A DNA stretch of 64,000 nucleotides, taken from contig CAIUOG010000126.1 in the NCBI GenBank assembly GCA_903900705.1, positions 1 to 64,000 of the forward strand. The letters are read 5' to 3'. The position numbers and the translations under genes are program-made. Positions 25,278 through 34,190 of this stretch are shown here, in pieces. This DNA comes from an uncultured Acidobacteriia bacterium. Its GTDB lineage: Bacteria > Acidobacteriota > Terriglobia > Bryobacterales > Bryobacteraceae. Each line of letters opens with the position of its first letter. The first letter of the stretch is position 1. Under the pieces are notes generated by a model. The model was given only the letters and a program-made list of their open reading frames with translations, was not told where the DNA came from and ran no database searches.

Positions 25278-27551
25278 GTGCTGAAGAGGGCGGGAACGGG
25301 AATACTGGTGGCGGGAAGCCTGTTGCTGGTGACGGGGCAGGCGCCGGACACGCACCGGGAGCCGGGGTATGTGGCGGCGGCGGTGTGCGCGGGGTGCCAT
25401 GGGGGAATCGCGGAGACGTACGGGCGGACGGGAATGGGGAGGTCGTTTTACCGGCCGTCGGCGGGGAATGCGGTGGAGGATTACGCGGGGAAGAACCGGT
25501 TTTATCACGAGGCGTCTGACAGCTGGTTTGAGATGCTGCGGCGGGACGGGAGGTTTTTCCAGCGGCGGTATCAGGTGGACGCGGCGGGGCGGCAGACGAA
25601 CGTAATGGAGAAGCCGGTGGATTACGTGATGGGGGCCGGCAAGCATGCGCGGGCGTATCTGAGCCGGACGGGGCGGAACACGCTGGTGGAGCTGCCGGTG
25701 GCGTGGTATGCGGAGAAGGGCGGGTACTGGGGGATGAATCCCGGGTATGACCGGCCGCACCATGACGGGTTCCGGCGGACGATCACGTATGACTGCATGT
25801 TCTGCCATAACGGGTATCCGGAGATTCCGGCGGGACATGAGGAGCCGGGGGCGGAACCGGTGTATGTGGGGACGATGCCGGAGGGAATCGATTGCCAGCG
25901 GTGCCATGGTCCGGGGGCGCGGCATGTGGCTTTAGCGAGGGCGGGGGCGAAGGCGGGGGCGAGCGGGGAGGCGGTGCGGCGGGCGATCGTGAATCCGGCG
26001 CGGCTGGGAGGGGACCGGCAGATGGAGGTGTGTCTGCAGTGCCATCTGGAAACGACGAGTTTTCCGCTGCCGAACGCGGTGCAGCGGTATGAGCGGGGGC
26101 CGTTTTCGTTTCGTCCGGGTGAGGCGCTGGAGGGGTTCCTGCTGTTTTTCGATCATGCGCCGGGGACGGGGCGGGAGGAGAAGTTCGAGATTGTGAGTTC
26201 GGCGTACCGGCTGCGGAAGTCGGCGTGTTTTTTGAAAAGCGAGGGGAAGCTGCAGTGTACGACTTGCCATGATCCGCACGACATTCCGCGGGGGGAGGCG
26301 GCGGCGCGGCACTATACGGCGGTTTGCCGGGGGTGCCATGCGGGGGCGTTTTCTGAACTGGTGGCGGCGGGGAAGCATACGGCGGCGACGGGGTGCGCGG
26401 ATTGCCATATGCCGAAGCGGCGGAGTGAGGATGTGGTGCATGTGGCGGTGACGGATCACCTGATCCAGCGGCGGCGGCCGGCGGGGGATGCGCTGGCGGA
26501 GTTGCGGGAGCGGCAGGAGAGCGCGGGGGATTACCGGGGCGAGGTGGTTCCTTATTATCCGGCGAATCTGGCGAAGACCGCGGCGAATGAGCTGTATGTG
26601 GCGATTGCGCAGGTGGATCAGAAGAGCAATCTGGCGGCGGGGACGGCGCGGTTGCGGGCGGCGGTGGAACGGGAGAAGCCGAAGCGTCCGGAGTATTACC
26701 TGGAACTGGCGGAGGCGCTGCGGAATGGAGGGAAGGACGCGGAGGCGTTGCGGTATTACCGGGAGGCGGCGCGGGTGGGGCCGGGATCGGGGCAGGCGTT
26801 GCGTCGGCTGGGTGCGGCGCTGCGGCGGAGCGGGCTGGCGGCAGAGGCGGTAACGGTGCTGCGGAAGGCGGTGGGGGTGTCGCCGGATTCCGCGCCGGCA
26901 TGGCATGAGCTGGGACAGGCGTATCGGGATGGCGGGCGGGAGGCGGAGGCGTTGGCGGCTTTGCAGAAGGCGGTGGCGCTCGATCCGGAGATGCCGGAGG
27001 GGTTCAATAATTTGGGCGTGATGTGGTCGGCGGGAGATGAGGCGCGGGCGGAGGGGGCGTTGCGGGAGGCGATCCGGATTCAGCCGGATTATGCGGATGC
27101 GCACGGGAATCTGGCGAATCTGCTGTCTGGCGCGGGGAAGGCGGAGGAGGCGCGGGAGCATTTCGAGACGGCGCTGCGGCTGCAGCCGGGGGATGCGGCG
27201 ACGCGGTACAACTATGCGATGGCGCTGGGGCGGGCGCGGGATTTTGCGGGGGCGCAGAGGGAGCTGGAGCAGTGTCTGCGGGTGAATCCGGACCTGGCGG
27301 CGGCGCATGCGCTGCTGGGGGATCTGTTGATGGCGAAGGAGCAGCCGGGGGAGGCGATGCCGCATTACCGGGAGGTGCTGCGGGTGGAGCCGAATTCGGG
27401 GCGGGGATTGCTGGGGCTGGCCTCGGCGCTGGTGGCGATGGGGAATGTGAAGGCGGCGGTGCCGTATCTGCAGAGGGCGGCGGGGTCGGCGGAGGCGGGG
27501 ATTCGGGAGGAAGCGGTGCAGGCTTTGAAGCAGTTGGGGAGGATGGAATGA
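25278..27551 (+). CDS. Seven-haem cytochrome c with C-terminal TPR domain
   Basis: A 757-residue exported protein. The GTG at 25278 follows a GGAG element and gives a signal peptide. Seven CxxCH haem sites are seen at residues 37, 173, 206, 252, 327, 350 and 373, of the NrfA/hydroxylamine-oxidoreductase-like cytochrome c554 style, with several free His as distal ligands. From about residue 435 to the end lie about eight tetratricopeptide repeats. Such cytochrome-TPR fusions occur in Acidobacteria, Planctomycetes and Verrucomicrobia; they are probably periplasmic electron carriers or enzymes, but the electron partner is unknown. The stop overlaps the arsC start. Confidence 0.9.
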   Translation: MLKRAGTGILVAGSLLLVTGQAPDTHREPGYVAAAVCAGCHGGIAETYGRTGMGRSFYRPSAGNAVEDYAGKNRFYHEASDSWFEMLRRDGRFFQRRYQVDAAGRQTNVMEKPVDYVMGAGKHARAYLSRTGRNTLVELPVAWYAEKGGYWGMNPGYDRPHHDGFRRTITYDCMFCHNGYPEIPAGHEEPGAEPVYVGTMPEGIDCQRCHGPGARHVALARAGAKAGASGEAVRRAIVNPARLGGDRQMEVCLQCHLETTSFPLPNAVQRYERGPFSFRPGEALEGFLLFFDHAPGTGREEKFEIVSSAYRLRKSACFLKSEGKLQCTTCHDPHDIPRGEAAARHYTAVCRGCHAGAFSELVAAGKHTAATGCADCHMPKRRSEDVVHVAVTDHLIQRRRPAGDALAELRERQESAGDYRGEVVPYYPANLAKTAANELYVAIAQVDQKSNLAAGTARLRAAVEREKPKRPEYYLELAEALRNGGKDAEALRYYREAARVGPGSGQALRRLGAALRRSGLAAEAVTVLRKAVGVSPDSAPAWHELGQAYRDGGREAEALAALQKAVALDPEMPEGFNNLGVMWSAGDEARAEGALREAIRIQPDYADAHGNLANLLSGAGKAEEAREHFETALRLQPGDAATRYNYAMALGRARDFAGAQRELEQCLRVNPDLAAAHALLGDLLMAKEQPGEAMPHYREVLRVEPNSGRGLLGLASALVAMGNVKAAVPYLQRAAGSAEAGIREEAVQALKQLGRME

Positions 27552-27898
27552 CGGGTGTGAGGATTTACCACAATCCGGGGTGCGGGACTTCGAGGAACGT
27601 GCTGGCGCTGTTGCGGGAGCGGGGGGTGGAGCCGGCGGTGGTGCTGTATCTGAAGACCCGGCCGGGCGAGGAAGAGTTGGCGGGGCTGGTGGAGCGGAGC
27701 GGGCTGGGAGTGCGGGCTTTCCTGCGGAGCCGGGAGAAGCTGTACGCGGAACTGGACCTGGGGAATGCGAAATGGAGCGAGGCGGAACTGCTGGGGAAGC
27801 TGGCGGAGAATCCGGCGCTGCTGAACCGGCCGGTGGTGGAAACGGCGAAGGGCGTGCGGGTGTGCAGGCCGGCGGAAACGGTGCTGGAAATCCTTTGA
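27548..27898 (+). CDS. arsC: Arsenate reductase, ArsC/Spx-type (glutaredoxin-linked family)
   Basis: A 116-residue ArsC of the thioredoxin-fold family typified by plasmid R773 ArsC. The catalytic Cys is in HNPGCGTSRN, and the Arg residues that bind arsenate in this family are in RAFLRSREKLY, LLNRPVVE and GVRVCRP. It would reduce arsenate to arsenite with a thiol donor, probably glutaredoxin-coupled. The start overlaps the preceding cytochrome stop (ATGA). It lies 27 kb from the separate ars operon at 54.7-58.4 kb, which encodes an unrelated thioredoxin-type ArsC, so two non-homologous arsenate reductases are present. A related non-arsenate YffB-like role cannot be excluded. Confidence 0.85.
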   Translation: MTGVRIYHNPGCGTSRNVLALLRERGVEPAVVLYLKTRPGEEELAGLVERSGLGVRAFLRSREKLYAELDLGNAKWSEAELLGKLAENPALLNRPVVETAKGVRVCRPAETVLEIL

Positions 27899-27949
27899 AT
27901 CGCGTTAGAATGGCGGGTGTCCAAATACCTCGGGAGGGTATAGAAGAAG

Positions 27950-28813
27950 ATGTGCGATCAGGATCATTTTGAAGACGACCGGCTGGAGTTTGAAGCGCGG
28001 GGGCTGGTGACGCGAAAGCAGTTCGGCATGATGCTGGGGGCGGGCGTGGCGATGATGCTCCCGAAGGTGGCGAACGCGGCGGCGGTGACGGAAGGGGAAG
28101 TGAGCGTGACGACGCCGGATGGGACGGCGGACTGCTATTTTGTGCATCCGGTGAGCGGGGCCGCGCCGGGCGTGCTGATCTGGCCGGATATTTTCGGGCT
28201 GCGGCCGGCGTTCCGGCAGATGGGGAAGCGGCTGGCGGAATCGGGCTATTCGGTGCTGGTGGTGAATCCGTTTTATCGGGTGAAGAAGGCTCCGACGGCG
28301 GAGAATGGCGGGGCGACGCCGATACAGAGCGTGATGCCGCTGGCGCAGGGGCTGAATGAGACGACGCATATGACGGACGCGAAGGCGTTTGTGGCGTGGC
28401 TGGACGGGCAGGCGTCGGTGGCGAAGAACCGGAAGATCGGGACGCAGGGGTATTGCATGGGCGGACCGATGGCATTCCGGACGGCGGCGGCGATGCCGGA
28501 CCGGGTGGGCGCGGTGGCGACGTTCCATGGGGGCGGGCTGGTGACGAAGAACCCGAACAGTCCGCATCTGCAGGCGGCGAAGACGCATGCGCAGTTTTTG
28601 ATTGCGATTGCGGCGAATGACGATGCGCGGTCGCCGGATGACAAGGATGTGATGAAGAAGAGCTTTGCGGAAGCGAAGCTGAGCGCGGAGATTGAGGTGT
28701 ATGCGGGGGCGGCGCATGGGTGGTGTCCGCCGGATTCGCAGGTTTATAGTGAACCGCTGGCGGAGAAGGCGTGGGGGCGGTTGCTGGCGCTGTACGGGAA
28801 GGCTCTGGCGTAG
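27950..28813 (+). CDS. Dienelactone hydrolase family protein, Tat/Sec exported
   Basis: An alpha/beta-hydrolase of 287 residues. An N-terminal segment with TRKQFGMMLGAGVAMMLP suggests export or a membrane anchor. The nucleophile is a Cys in GYCMGG, characteristic of dienelactone hydrolases rather than Ser esterases; the catalytic Asp and His are in ANDDARSPDD and AAHGWCPPD. Many such proteins hydrolyse lactones or esters of unknown identity. Start at the ATG at 27950, which follows a GA-rich ribosome site. It converges on the dioxygenase gene with only 3 bp between stops. Confidence 0.88.
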   Translation: MCDQDHFEDDRLEFEARGLVTRKQFGMMLGAGVAMMLPKVANAAAVTEGEVSVTTPDGTADCYFVHPVSGAAPGVLIWPDIFGLRPAFRQMGKRLAESGYSVLVVNPFYRVKKAPTAENGGATPIQSVMPLAQGLNETTHMTDAKAFVAWLDGQASVAKNRKIGTQGYCMGGPMAFRTAAAMPDRVGAVATFHGGGLVTKNPNSPHLQAAKTHAQFLIAIAANDDARSPDDKDVMKKSFAEAKLSAEIEVYAGAAHGWCPPDSQVYSEPLAEKAWGRLLALYGKALA

Positions 28814-28816
28814 TCT

Positions 28817-29839
28817 TCAGCGCCAGACGGGTTGGATGACGGTTCGGCCCGGCCGCAGCGTGAGGTATTGGGCGACGCGCGGCCGGGTGGAGCGGTTGGG
28901 GCTTGCGCCGTGGGGCAGGGCGTGATGCCAGATGACGAGGTCTCCGGCGCGGCCGGGGATGGGGATGGCGGGCAGGGTTTTCATGAGAGCGTGATCGCGG
29001 GGGTTGACGCCTTCGGGGAGTTGGGCGAGCCAGGATTCGAGCCGGTGGTGGAAGCCGGGGACGCACTGGAAGGCGCCCTGGTCGGCCGCGGTGTCGGTGA
29101 GGTAGAGGATGCCCTGGATGCCAAGGGGGACGGGGGTGGCGATGCTGGTGTCCCAGTGGAGATGGGGGCCGGGGAAGGGCCAGCCGGGACGTTCGGGGGG
29201 ATTGAAACCGCCCTGGTCGACGGTGGGCCAGAGGTCGGTACGGCCCCAGAGCTGGGAGAAGGCGGCGTGGATGCGGGGGGCCTGGCGGTTGGCGAGAAAG
29301 GCCGGGTGGCGGAGGAGGGGGACCCAGATGGAGTGGCCGGCGGGGTTGGAGTACCAGGTGTCGGGCTTGGCGGGGTCGACGGCGAGGAAGTGGTAGATGG
29401 CCTGGGCGGTGAGGTGGCACTGAGCGGGGGAGATGGCGTCGTGAAGGATGACGTAGCCGTGTTCGCGCCAGTGGGCGAGGTCTTCGGCGGAGAAGGGGGC
29501 TTCGGGCGAGCCGGGGGCGGGGGGATGACCGGGAGGGGTGAGGCCGGCGAGAGCGGCGTTGAGGTGAGCGACGCGGGCGGGGTCGAGTGAACCGCCGTTG
29601 ATTTCGAGGACCCAGGATTCGAACTGTTCGAAGGTGGGGGAGTTGCGCTGGATGAAGGCGATGGCTTCATGGACGCCGGCGTGGATGCCGCAGAGGAGGG
29701 TGTGGTCGCGGGAGGGGTCGGATTCCGATTCGGGTGGCCGGGCGGCGGTGGCGGCGAGGGTCTGGGACCAGAAGCGTTTGAGGTGGAGGATGCCGAGGGA
29801 ACCGGTTTCTTCGAGGGGAGCGATAGCGGGAGCGCGCAT
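28817..29839 (-). CDS. Phytanoyl-CoA dioxygenase (PhyH) family protein
   Basis: A 340-residue Fe(II)/2-oxoglutarate dioxygenase-like protein. The metal triad is readable as HLHWDTS (HxD) and the distal His in WHHALPHGASPN, followed by the Arg-containing TRPRVAQYLTL that binds 2-oxoglutarate. The ATG at 29839 gives MRAPAIAP; a TTG at 29869 is an unlikely alternative, since it lies at the foot of a terminator. Members hydroxylate lipids and diverse small molecules; the substrate here is unknown. The gene lies alone on the minus strand between a dienelactone hydrolase and a PEP-CTERM gene. Confidence 0.88.
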   Translation of the reverse strand: MRAPAIAPLEETGSLGILHLKRFWSQTLAATAARPPESESDPSRDHTLLCGIHAGVHEAIAFIQRNSPTFEQFESWVLEINGGSLDPARVAHLNAALAGLTPPGHPPAPGSPEAPFSAEDLAHWREHGYVILHDAISPAQCHLTAQAIYHFLAVDPAKPDTWYSNPAGHSIWVPLLRHPAFLANRQAPRIHAAFSQLWGRTDLWPTVDQGGFNPPERPGWPFPGPHLHWDTSIATPVPLGIQGILYLTDTAADQGAFQCVPGFHHRLESWLAQLPEGVNPRDHALMKTLPAIPIPGRAGDLVIWHHALPHGASPNRSTRPRVAQYLTLRPGRTVIQPVWR

Positions 29840-29869
29840 CGGGTAGTTTGCAATCTGAGGGTAACGCAA

Positions 29870-29899
29870 AAAAGGGGCAGACCGAAGTCTGCCCCTTTT
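29870..29899 (-). terminator. Terminator of the PEP-CTERM gene, with a UUCG tetraloop
   Basis: A perfect 13-bp stem (29870-29882 with 29887-29899) closes a loop that reads TTCG on the minus strand, a very stable tetraloop, and is flanked by A and T runs. It follows the stop of the PEP-CTERM gene at 29919. Confidence 0.9.
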
Positions 29900-29918
29900 G
29901 TATTTGGTGCTCAGGAAA

Positions 29919-30647
29919 CTAAGCGCGGCGGCGAAGCTTCATGAAGCCGAGGCCGGCGAGGCCACCGGCGAGAGAGAGCCAGGTGCCCGGTTCCGGAGCA
30001 GAGGCGTCGACGAACTGCGCGCCGCCGAGGGAGAAGTAGTCGCCACCGTTGCCGTAGTAGGTGTTGTCGCCGGGGACCCACTGGGTGGAAACAAACCAGT
30101 CCATGCCGGTCAGGCCGGCGATGAAGGAATTGATGTAAGCCTGGTCAACAGGAGTCTGGGAAACGTCGAAGGCGAGGGAGGAGTGGAGCTGGCCGGACTC
30201 AAGGATGTTCTGGCCGACGACGTACCACTGGATGAGGCTGCCCGAACCTGACTGCTGGATTTCGAGGATGTCGCCGCCAAAGACACCGTAAGGCGAGTGG
30301 GTGCGCTGGGTGTCGGAGGCGTCCGAATTGACCGTAAAGCTATAGGGGGTGGAGCTATACGAGCCCGCAAAGGTGGCGGACAAGGCGGTGCCGGAACTGT
30401 CAGCGGTGCAGGCGAATTCGCCAGCAGAGTGGCTGGTGCAACCGGTGAGCTTCGAGGTATCCCACGTGAGGTTCAGGGAGACGTTATCGACGGTGGTGTA
30501 GGCTCCGCCGGAGCCGGCAAAGTAGTTGGCGTTGTCCTGGCCGGAAGCGGAGCCGGCCGAGAAGTTTAAGTCGATGGCGCCAGCGAAGGAGAGGCTGGGG
30601 GCGGCGGCGACAAGGATCGAGGCCGCGAAAAGGCTGAGCTTATTCAT
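29919..30647 (-). CDS. PEP-CTERM sorting-domain protein
   Basis: A 242-residue secreted protein with a signal peptide (MNKLSLFAASILVAAA...SFAG) and, at the C-terminus, the PEP-CTERM signal APEPGTWLSLAGGLAGLGFMKLRRRA in sequence order: PEP motif, hydrophobic segment, Arg cluster. The exosortase system cleaves such tails for surface or extracellular delivery. The mature part is rich in Ser/Gly/Thr and of unknown function. The start follows a strong GGAGGAA. Divergent from a second PEP-CTERM gene, sharing a 247-bp upstream region that contains a 24-bp duplicated A/T-rich unit. No exosortase gene lies in this window. Confidence 0.9.
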   Translation of the reverse strand: MNKLSLFAASILVAAAPSLSFAGAIDLNFSAGSASGQDNANYFAGSGGAYTTVDNVSLNLTWDTSKLTGCTSHSAGEFACTADSSGTALSATFAGSYSSTPYSFTVNSDASDTQRTHSPYGVFGGDILEIQQSGSGSLIQWYVVGQNILESGQLHSSLAFDVSQTPVDQAYINSFIAGLTGMDWFVSTQWVPGDNTYYGNGGDYFSLGGAQFVDASAPEPGTWLSLAGGLAGLGFMKLRRRA

Positions 30648-30776
30648 TGTTTAAGTTCCTCCGGATATTAGAACTACTACAAGCACGGCATTGAGCGTTT
30701 GGGCCGTCAATTCCGGGGCGCAAATTCAGTACCAGCAGTACTGCGCCGGAGAGGTGCGAGCTTAAGAATTGAAACG

Positions 30777-30824
30777 AAATCGTTATACTATTACAAGACA
30801 AAATCGTTATACTATTGCAAGACA
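30777..30824. repeat. 24-bp tandem duplication between the divergent PEP-CTERM genes
   Basis: Two head-to-tail 24-bp copies (30777-30800 and 30801-30824) differ at one base. Each contains TATACT, a plausible -10 element for the rightward gene. The A/T-rich unit probably duplicates a promoter or operator. A CAGTA-TACTG dyad lies nearby at 30727-30743. Confidence 0.75.
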
Positions 30825-30894
30825 AAAAGCGAGGTTGTGGTCGGGGAACCACAGTGTTCGCGCAGTAAGAAATTAGGAGAGGAAGTTTGAATTC

Positions 30895-31386
30895 ATGAAA
30901 AAGGTATTTTTTGTATTACTCAGCCAGCTTGCGCTGGCGTTTGTGGCTTCGGCCGGCGTGATTCCCGACAACCTGGTTGTCACCAGCAACGGGCTGGACT
31001 GGGTTTGGGCATCGCCCTGCGCGGCAGTCGCGCCGACGTGTGCGGTCGGGGACATTAATTCGGTGGACGGTTTTGTGGTCGCCACCGATGCACAGTGGAA
31101 CAACAGCTGGGCGAGCGCGACCGATCTGTACAACGCCTTCACGCAGATGGGCACCACTACATTGTGCGCCTCGCCGTACTTCAACAGCGGCCACGGCAGC
31201 TGCGATGCGGGCGATGTTGCGGCTGGATACGTTTGGGGCGCGCCGTTCTCGGTGGATCCGACGAATTCGTCCGCGGACACGTTTCTGGTGAGAGGCGCTG
31301 TGGCAGAGGCTCCGGAGCCCTCCACTTATGCGCTGATGACGATGGGGCTGGCGAGTGTGCTCGCCGCCGCGCGCCGCCGCCGCTAG
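30895..31386 (+). CDS. Small PEP-CTERM sorting-domain protein
   Basis: A 163-residue secreted protein: signal peptide to about residue 20 (FVASAGVI), a compact mature domain with six Cys that may form disulfides, and a C-terminal PEP-CTERM tail (APEPSTYALMTMGLASVLAAARRRR). It is divergent from another PEP-CTERM gene. It begins at the ATG at 30895 after a GGAGAGGAAG ribosome site. No known domain is recognised in the mature part; it is presumably a surface or extracellular-matrix component released by exosortase. Confidence 0.88.
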   Translation: MKKVFFVLLSQLALAFVASAGVIPDNLVVTSNGLDWVWASPCAAVAPTCAVGDINSVDGFVVATDAQWNNSWASATDLYNAFTQMGTTTLCASPYFNSGHGSCDAGDVAAGYVWGAPFSVDPTNSSADTFLVRGAVAEAPEPSTYALMTMGLASVLAAARRRR

Positions 31387-31410
31387 ATTCGAAGTTCCAA
31401 AGCAGTTGTG

Positions 31411-31440
31411 AAACGCCGGACACGAAAGTGTCCGGCGTTT
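31411..31440 (+). terminator. Rho-independent terminator after the small PEP-CTERM gene
   Basis: A perfect 13-bp stem (31411-31423 with 31428-31440) with a GAAA tetraloop begins with AAA and ends with TTT, followed by a further T run. It may serve both convergent genes. Confidence 0.9.
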
Positions 31441-31474
31441 TGCTTTTTGGGGGCGGCTTTTTGGGGGCGAAGCG

Positions 31475-32416
31475 TTAAGAGAAGATGCGGTAGAGTTTGA
31501 CGGCGTTGGACCAGGTGATCTGGCGGAAGACTTCGGGGGACGAGTTTTTCTTCAGAACGGCGAGGGTTTCGCGGGCGACGCATTTGCCGCTGAGGCGGGC
31601 GGCTTCGGGATTGTTGCCCTGGGAGATGCCGGCGCCGTTGCCATCGGAGCAGCTGCAGTCGCTGCCGAACATGAGTTTGGCGCGGTGGCGGAGGAGGAAA
31701 TCCTTTGTGAAGGCGGGGTCGCGGGAGAGGGCGTTGTTGCCGGAGTTGGCGGAGAGGTCGCCGTAGAGGTTGGGGAAGTCGGAAAGGAAGCGGTCGGTGA
31801 GGCCGCCGGGTTTGACGGGGCCATCGGGATAGCCGCGATCGAGGGGGACGTTGGAGCTGATGTTGGCCCAGAAGAAGTCGCCGTGGCCGATGAAGGTGGT
31901 TTTGGGGTGGGCTTTGAGGACTTTGTCGAACTCGGGGAATTTGGTGTTGTAGGGGAGTTCGCCGGGGAAGTGGGGGAAGACCTGGATGTGCATCATGACG
32001 GGGACGCGCATTTCGGCGGCGATGTCGTAGACGCGGGTCATTTCGGGGGAGTCGAGGTCGAGGTGGAATTTGAGTTCGCCGATGCTGACTGCGCCGGCGG
32101 AGAGGGCGGAGCGGAGTTTCTGCGCGGCGTCGGGCGCGGCGGGGTTGGTGGAGACGGAGCGGGCGAAGTGGCCGGGGCGTTTTTCCATGGCCTGGCGGGC
32201 GCGGTCCTGGCCGGAATCGGGGGTGAGGAGGAGGGCGTGGGAGACGCCGCAGCCCTGCATGTGGGTGTAGCAGGCTTCGGCGTCGGGGCGGAGGTGGAGG
32301 TGGGTGTCAATGACGGAACCGCCCCAATCCGGAGCGGGGGACGCGGGCTGGGCGTGGGCGAAGGGCGCGGCGGCACCGGCGGCGAGGGCGGTTTTCAGAA
32401 AGGTTCTGCGTTGCAT
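31475..32416 (-). CDS. Tat-exported amidohydrolase-like TIM-barrel protein
   Basis: A 313-residue protein with a Tat signal (MQRRTFLKTALAAGAAAPFAHA) and an amidohydrolase-2 barrel. The HxH-type start of the metal site is VIDTHLHLRP; further site residues are in VPVMMHIQVFPHF, TFIGHGDFFW and MFGSDCSC. Family members are hydrolases or decarboxylases such as those for aromatic acids; the substrate cannot be told. The gene is on the minus strand, divergent from a tannase-family gene, which could point to degradation of plant aromatic compounds, but this is only context. Confidence 0.85.
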   Translation of the reverse strand: MQRRTFLKTALAAGAAAPFAHAQPASPAPDWGGSVIDTHLHLRPDAEACYTHMQGCGVSHALLLTPDSGQDRARQAMEKRPGHFARSVSTNPAAPDAAQKLRSALSAGAVSIGELKFHLDLDSPEMTRVYDIAAEMRVPVMMHIQVFPHFPGELPYNTKFPEFDKVLKAHPKTTFIGHGDFFWANISSNVPLDRGYPDGPVKPGGLTDRFLSDFPNLYGDLSANSGNNALSRDPAFTKDFLLRHRAKLMFGSDCSCSDGNGAGISQGNNPEAARLSGKCVARETLAVLKKNSSPEVFRQITWSNAVKLYRIFS

Positions 32417-32495
32417 GGCGGACTCCTGCGATGTGATAGGTTTGCGGGAAACACGTTTAGCTTATAACGAGCAGGCGCGGAAAGTGGAGGCGGGA

Positions 32496-34166
32496 ATGAC
32501 GGGAATGCGGATTTTGGTGGTGCTGGTGGTGGCGGGTCTGGCGCAGGGACAGACGCGGGCGGCATCGAAAGCGATTACGGAGGCGGACTGCACGGCGGAG
32601 CGGCTGGGGTCGGCGATTCCGGCGGGGGCGATCGGGGAGCCGGTGGGGGCGGTGACGCTGGCCGCGCCGGTGTGGAATGCGGCGGCGAACGGGAACCTGG
32701 CGTATTGCGGGGTGGAGGGGCTGATGGAGCCGGTGGACCGGAGCGCGACGGCGAGGCCGATCCGGTTTCGGGTGATGCTGCCGGCGGAGTGGAGTTTTCG
32801 GGCGGCACAGGTGGGCGGGGGCGGGATGAACGGGGTGACGCCGGATCTGCTGCAGAACCCGGGAATGCGGGGCGGGGCGTCATTAGCCCAAAGGGGATTT
32901 GCGACGTATGGGAGCGATTCGGGGCATCAGATGGGGCGCGGGCCGGGGGCGAACGATTGGGCGCTGAATGAAGAGGCGATTGCGAATCTGGGCTACCTGC
33001 AGCTGAAGAAGACGCATGACGCGGCGATGGTGGTGATCCGGAAGATGTATGGCGAGGGGCCGCGGTTCAACTACTTCTTTGGCACTTCACAGGGCGGGCG
33101 GGAGGCGCTGACGGTGGCGCAGCGGTATCCGGCGGATTACGACGGGGTGGCGGCGAATGTGCCGATTGTGAATTTCTCGTCGCTGATGCTGGCTCCGGAG
33201 CTGATCCGGATTCAGGAGAAGCCGGTGGCGAACTGGGTGACGCCGGCGAAGGTGAATGCGATCCGGGGCGAGTTCATGCGGCAGTGCGACGGGCTGGACG
33301 GGCTGGTGGACGGGGTGATCAACAACTACATGGCCTGCCGGGCGATTTTCGACGTGAAGCAGGGCGCGGCGAACCGGAAGCCGTGGGCGGGGAAGCGTTG
33401 CGCGGGGAATGTGGACGGGAATCCGGGGGACACGAGCGCGGGGGCGTGCCTGACGGACGGGCAGATTGCGACGCTGGAGATGGTGTATTCGCGGTATGCG
33501 TTTGCGACGCCGCTGGCGAACGGGGTGAAGAGTTTCGGGATGTGGCTGCCGAATACGGACCCTTCGGGGAGCGGGCTGATTGCGCCGGCGCGGTATCGGG
33601 GGCAGGAGGGCGCGGCGGCGGATGCGCCGATGCATGCGCATCTGGGAGTGCTGGGGGTGACGGGGTTCCTGTTTCGGGATCCGGGGGCGAATCCGCTGGA
33701 TTATGTGGAGGGCGGGGCGCTGAACGGGAGGCGGGAGGCGTTGTCGAAGGTGCTGGACTCGACGAATCCGGATTTGAGCGGGTTTGCGGCGCGGGGCGGA
33801 AAGTTGCTGGTGGTGGTGGGGACGAATGACACGCTGGCATCACCGGGGGCGCAGCTGGACTATTACCAGGCTGTGATTGACAGGATGGGGCGGGCGACGG
33901 TGGATGCGTTTGCGCGGTTGTTTGTACTGCCGCAGACGGGGCATGGGCTGAGCGGGAGCGCGTACGGGAGCGGGGCGGCGATTCCGAACAGTTATGACAG
34001 GGTCGGGGTGCTGATGGATTGGGTGGAGCAGAAGAAAGCGCCGGGGAAGCAGATCCGGGTGACGGCGGGAGAGCGAAGTCTGCCGATGTGCTCGTATCCG
34101 GAGTATCCGAAGTATGTGGAGGGGGTGGCGGGAGTGGCGGAATCGTATGTTTGCGCGGGGCGGTGA
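32496..34166 (+). CDS. Tannase/feruloyl esterase family protein
   Basis: A 556-residue exported esterase of the tannase/feruloyl-esterase family. The ATG at 32496 gives a short signal peptide (MRILVVLVVAGLAQGQ); an ATG at 32505 is equally good. The nucleophile is in FFGTSQGGREAL (GxSxGG), with a long lid domain containing paired Cys (CAGNVDG, GACLTDGQ), and the catalytic His near QTGHGLSG. It is expected to split plant phenolic esters such as feruloyl or galloyl esters; the exact substrate is not deducible. Confidence 0.9.
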   Translation: MTGMRILVVLVVAGLAQGQTRAASKAITEADCTAERLGSAIPAGAIGEPVGAVTLAAPVWNAAANGNLAYCGVEGLMEPVDRSATARPIRFRVMLPAEWSFRAAQVGGGGMNGVTPDLLQNPGMRGGASLAQRGFATYGSDSGHQMGRGPGANDWALNEEAIANLGYLQLKKTHDAAMVVIRKMYGEGPRFNYFFGTSQGGREALTVAQRYPADYDGVAANVPIVNFSSLMLAPELIRIQEKPVANWVTPAKVNAIRGEFMRQCDGLDGLVDGVINNYMACRAIFDVKQGAANRKPWAGKRCAGNVDGNPGDTSAGACLTDGQIATLEMVYSRYAFATPLANGVKSFGMWLPNTDPSGSGLIAPARYRGQEGAAADAPMHAHLGVLGVTGFLFRDPGANPLDYVEGGALNGRREALSKVLDSTNPDLSGFAARGGKLLVVVGTNDTLASPGAQLDYYQAVIDRMGRATVDAFARLFVLPQTGHGLSGSAYGSGAAIPNSYDRVGVLMDWVEQKKAPGKQIRVTAGERSLPMCSYPEYPKYVEGVAGVAESYVCAGR

Positions 34167-34181
34167 GAGGCCGCCCCGCGC
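34153..34181 (+). terminator. GC-rich hairpin overlapping the tannase stop codon
   Basis: A perfect 11-bp stem (34153-34163 with 34171-34181) closes a 7-nt loop that includes the TGA stop. There is no T run, so termination strength is uncertain. Confidence 0.5.
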
Positions 34182-34190
34182 GGGGTTGCA

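Noticed and set aside
25932-29420. 1162-codon minus-strand Arg/Pro-rich frame
   Set aside because: Crosses four genes on both strands with no domain; open only because of GC bias.
30777-30824. 24-bp tandem copies as a minimal CRISPR
   Set aside because: Only two copies, adjacent with no spacer, A/T-rich, between PEP-CTERM genes; a plain tandem duplication.
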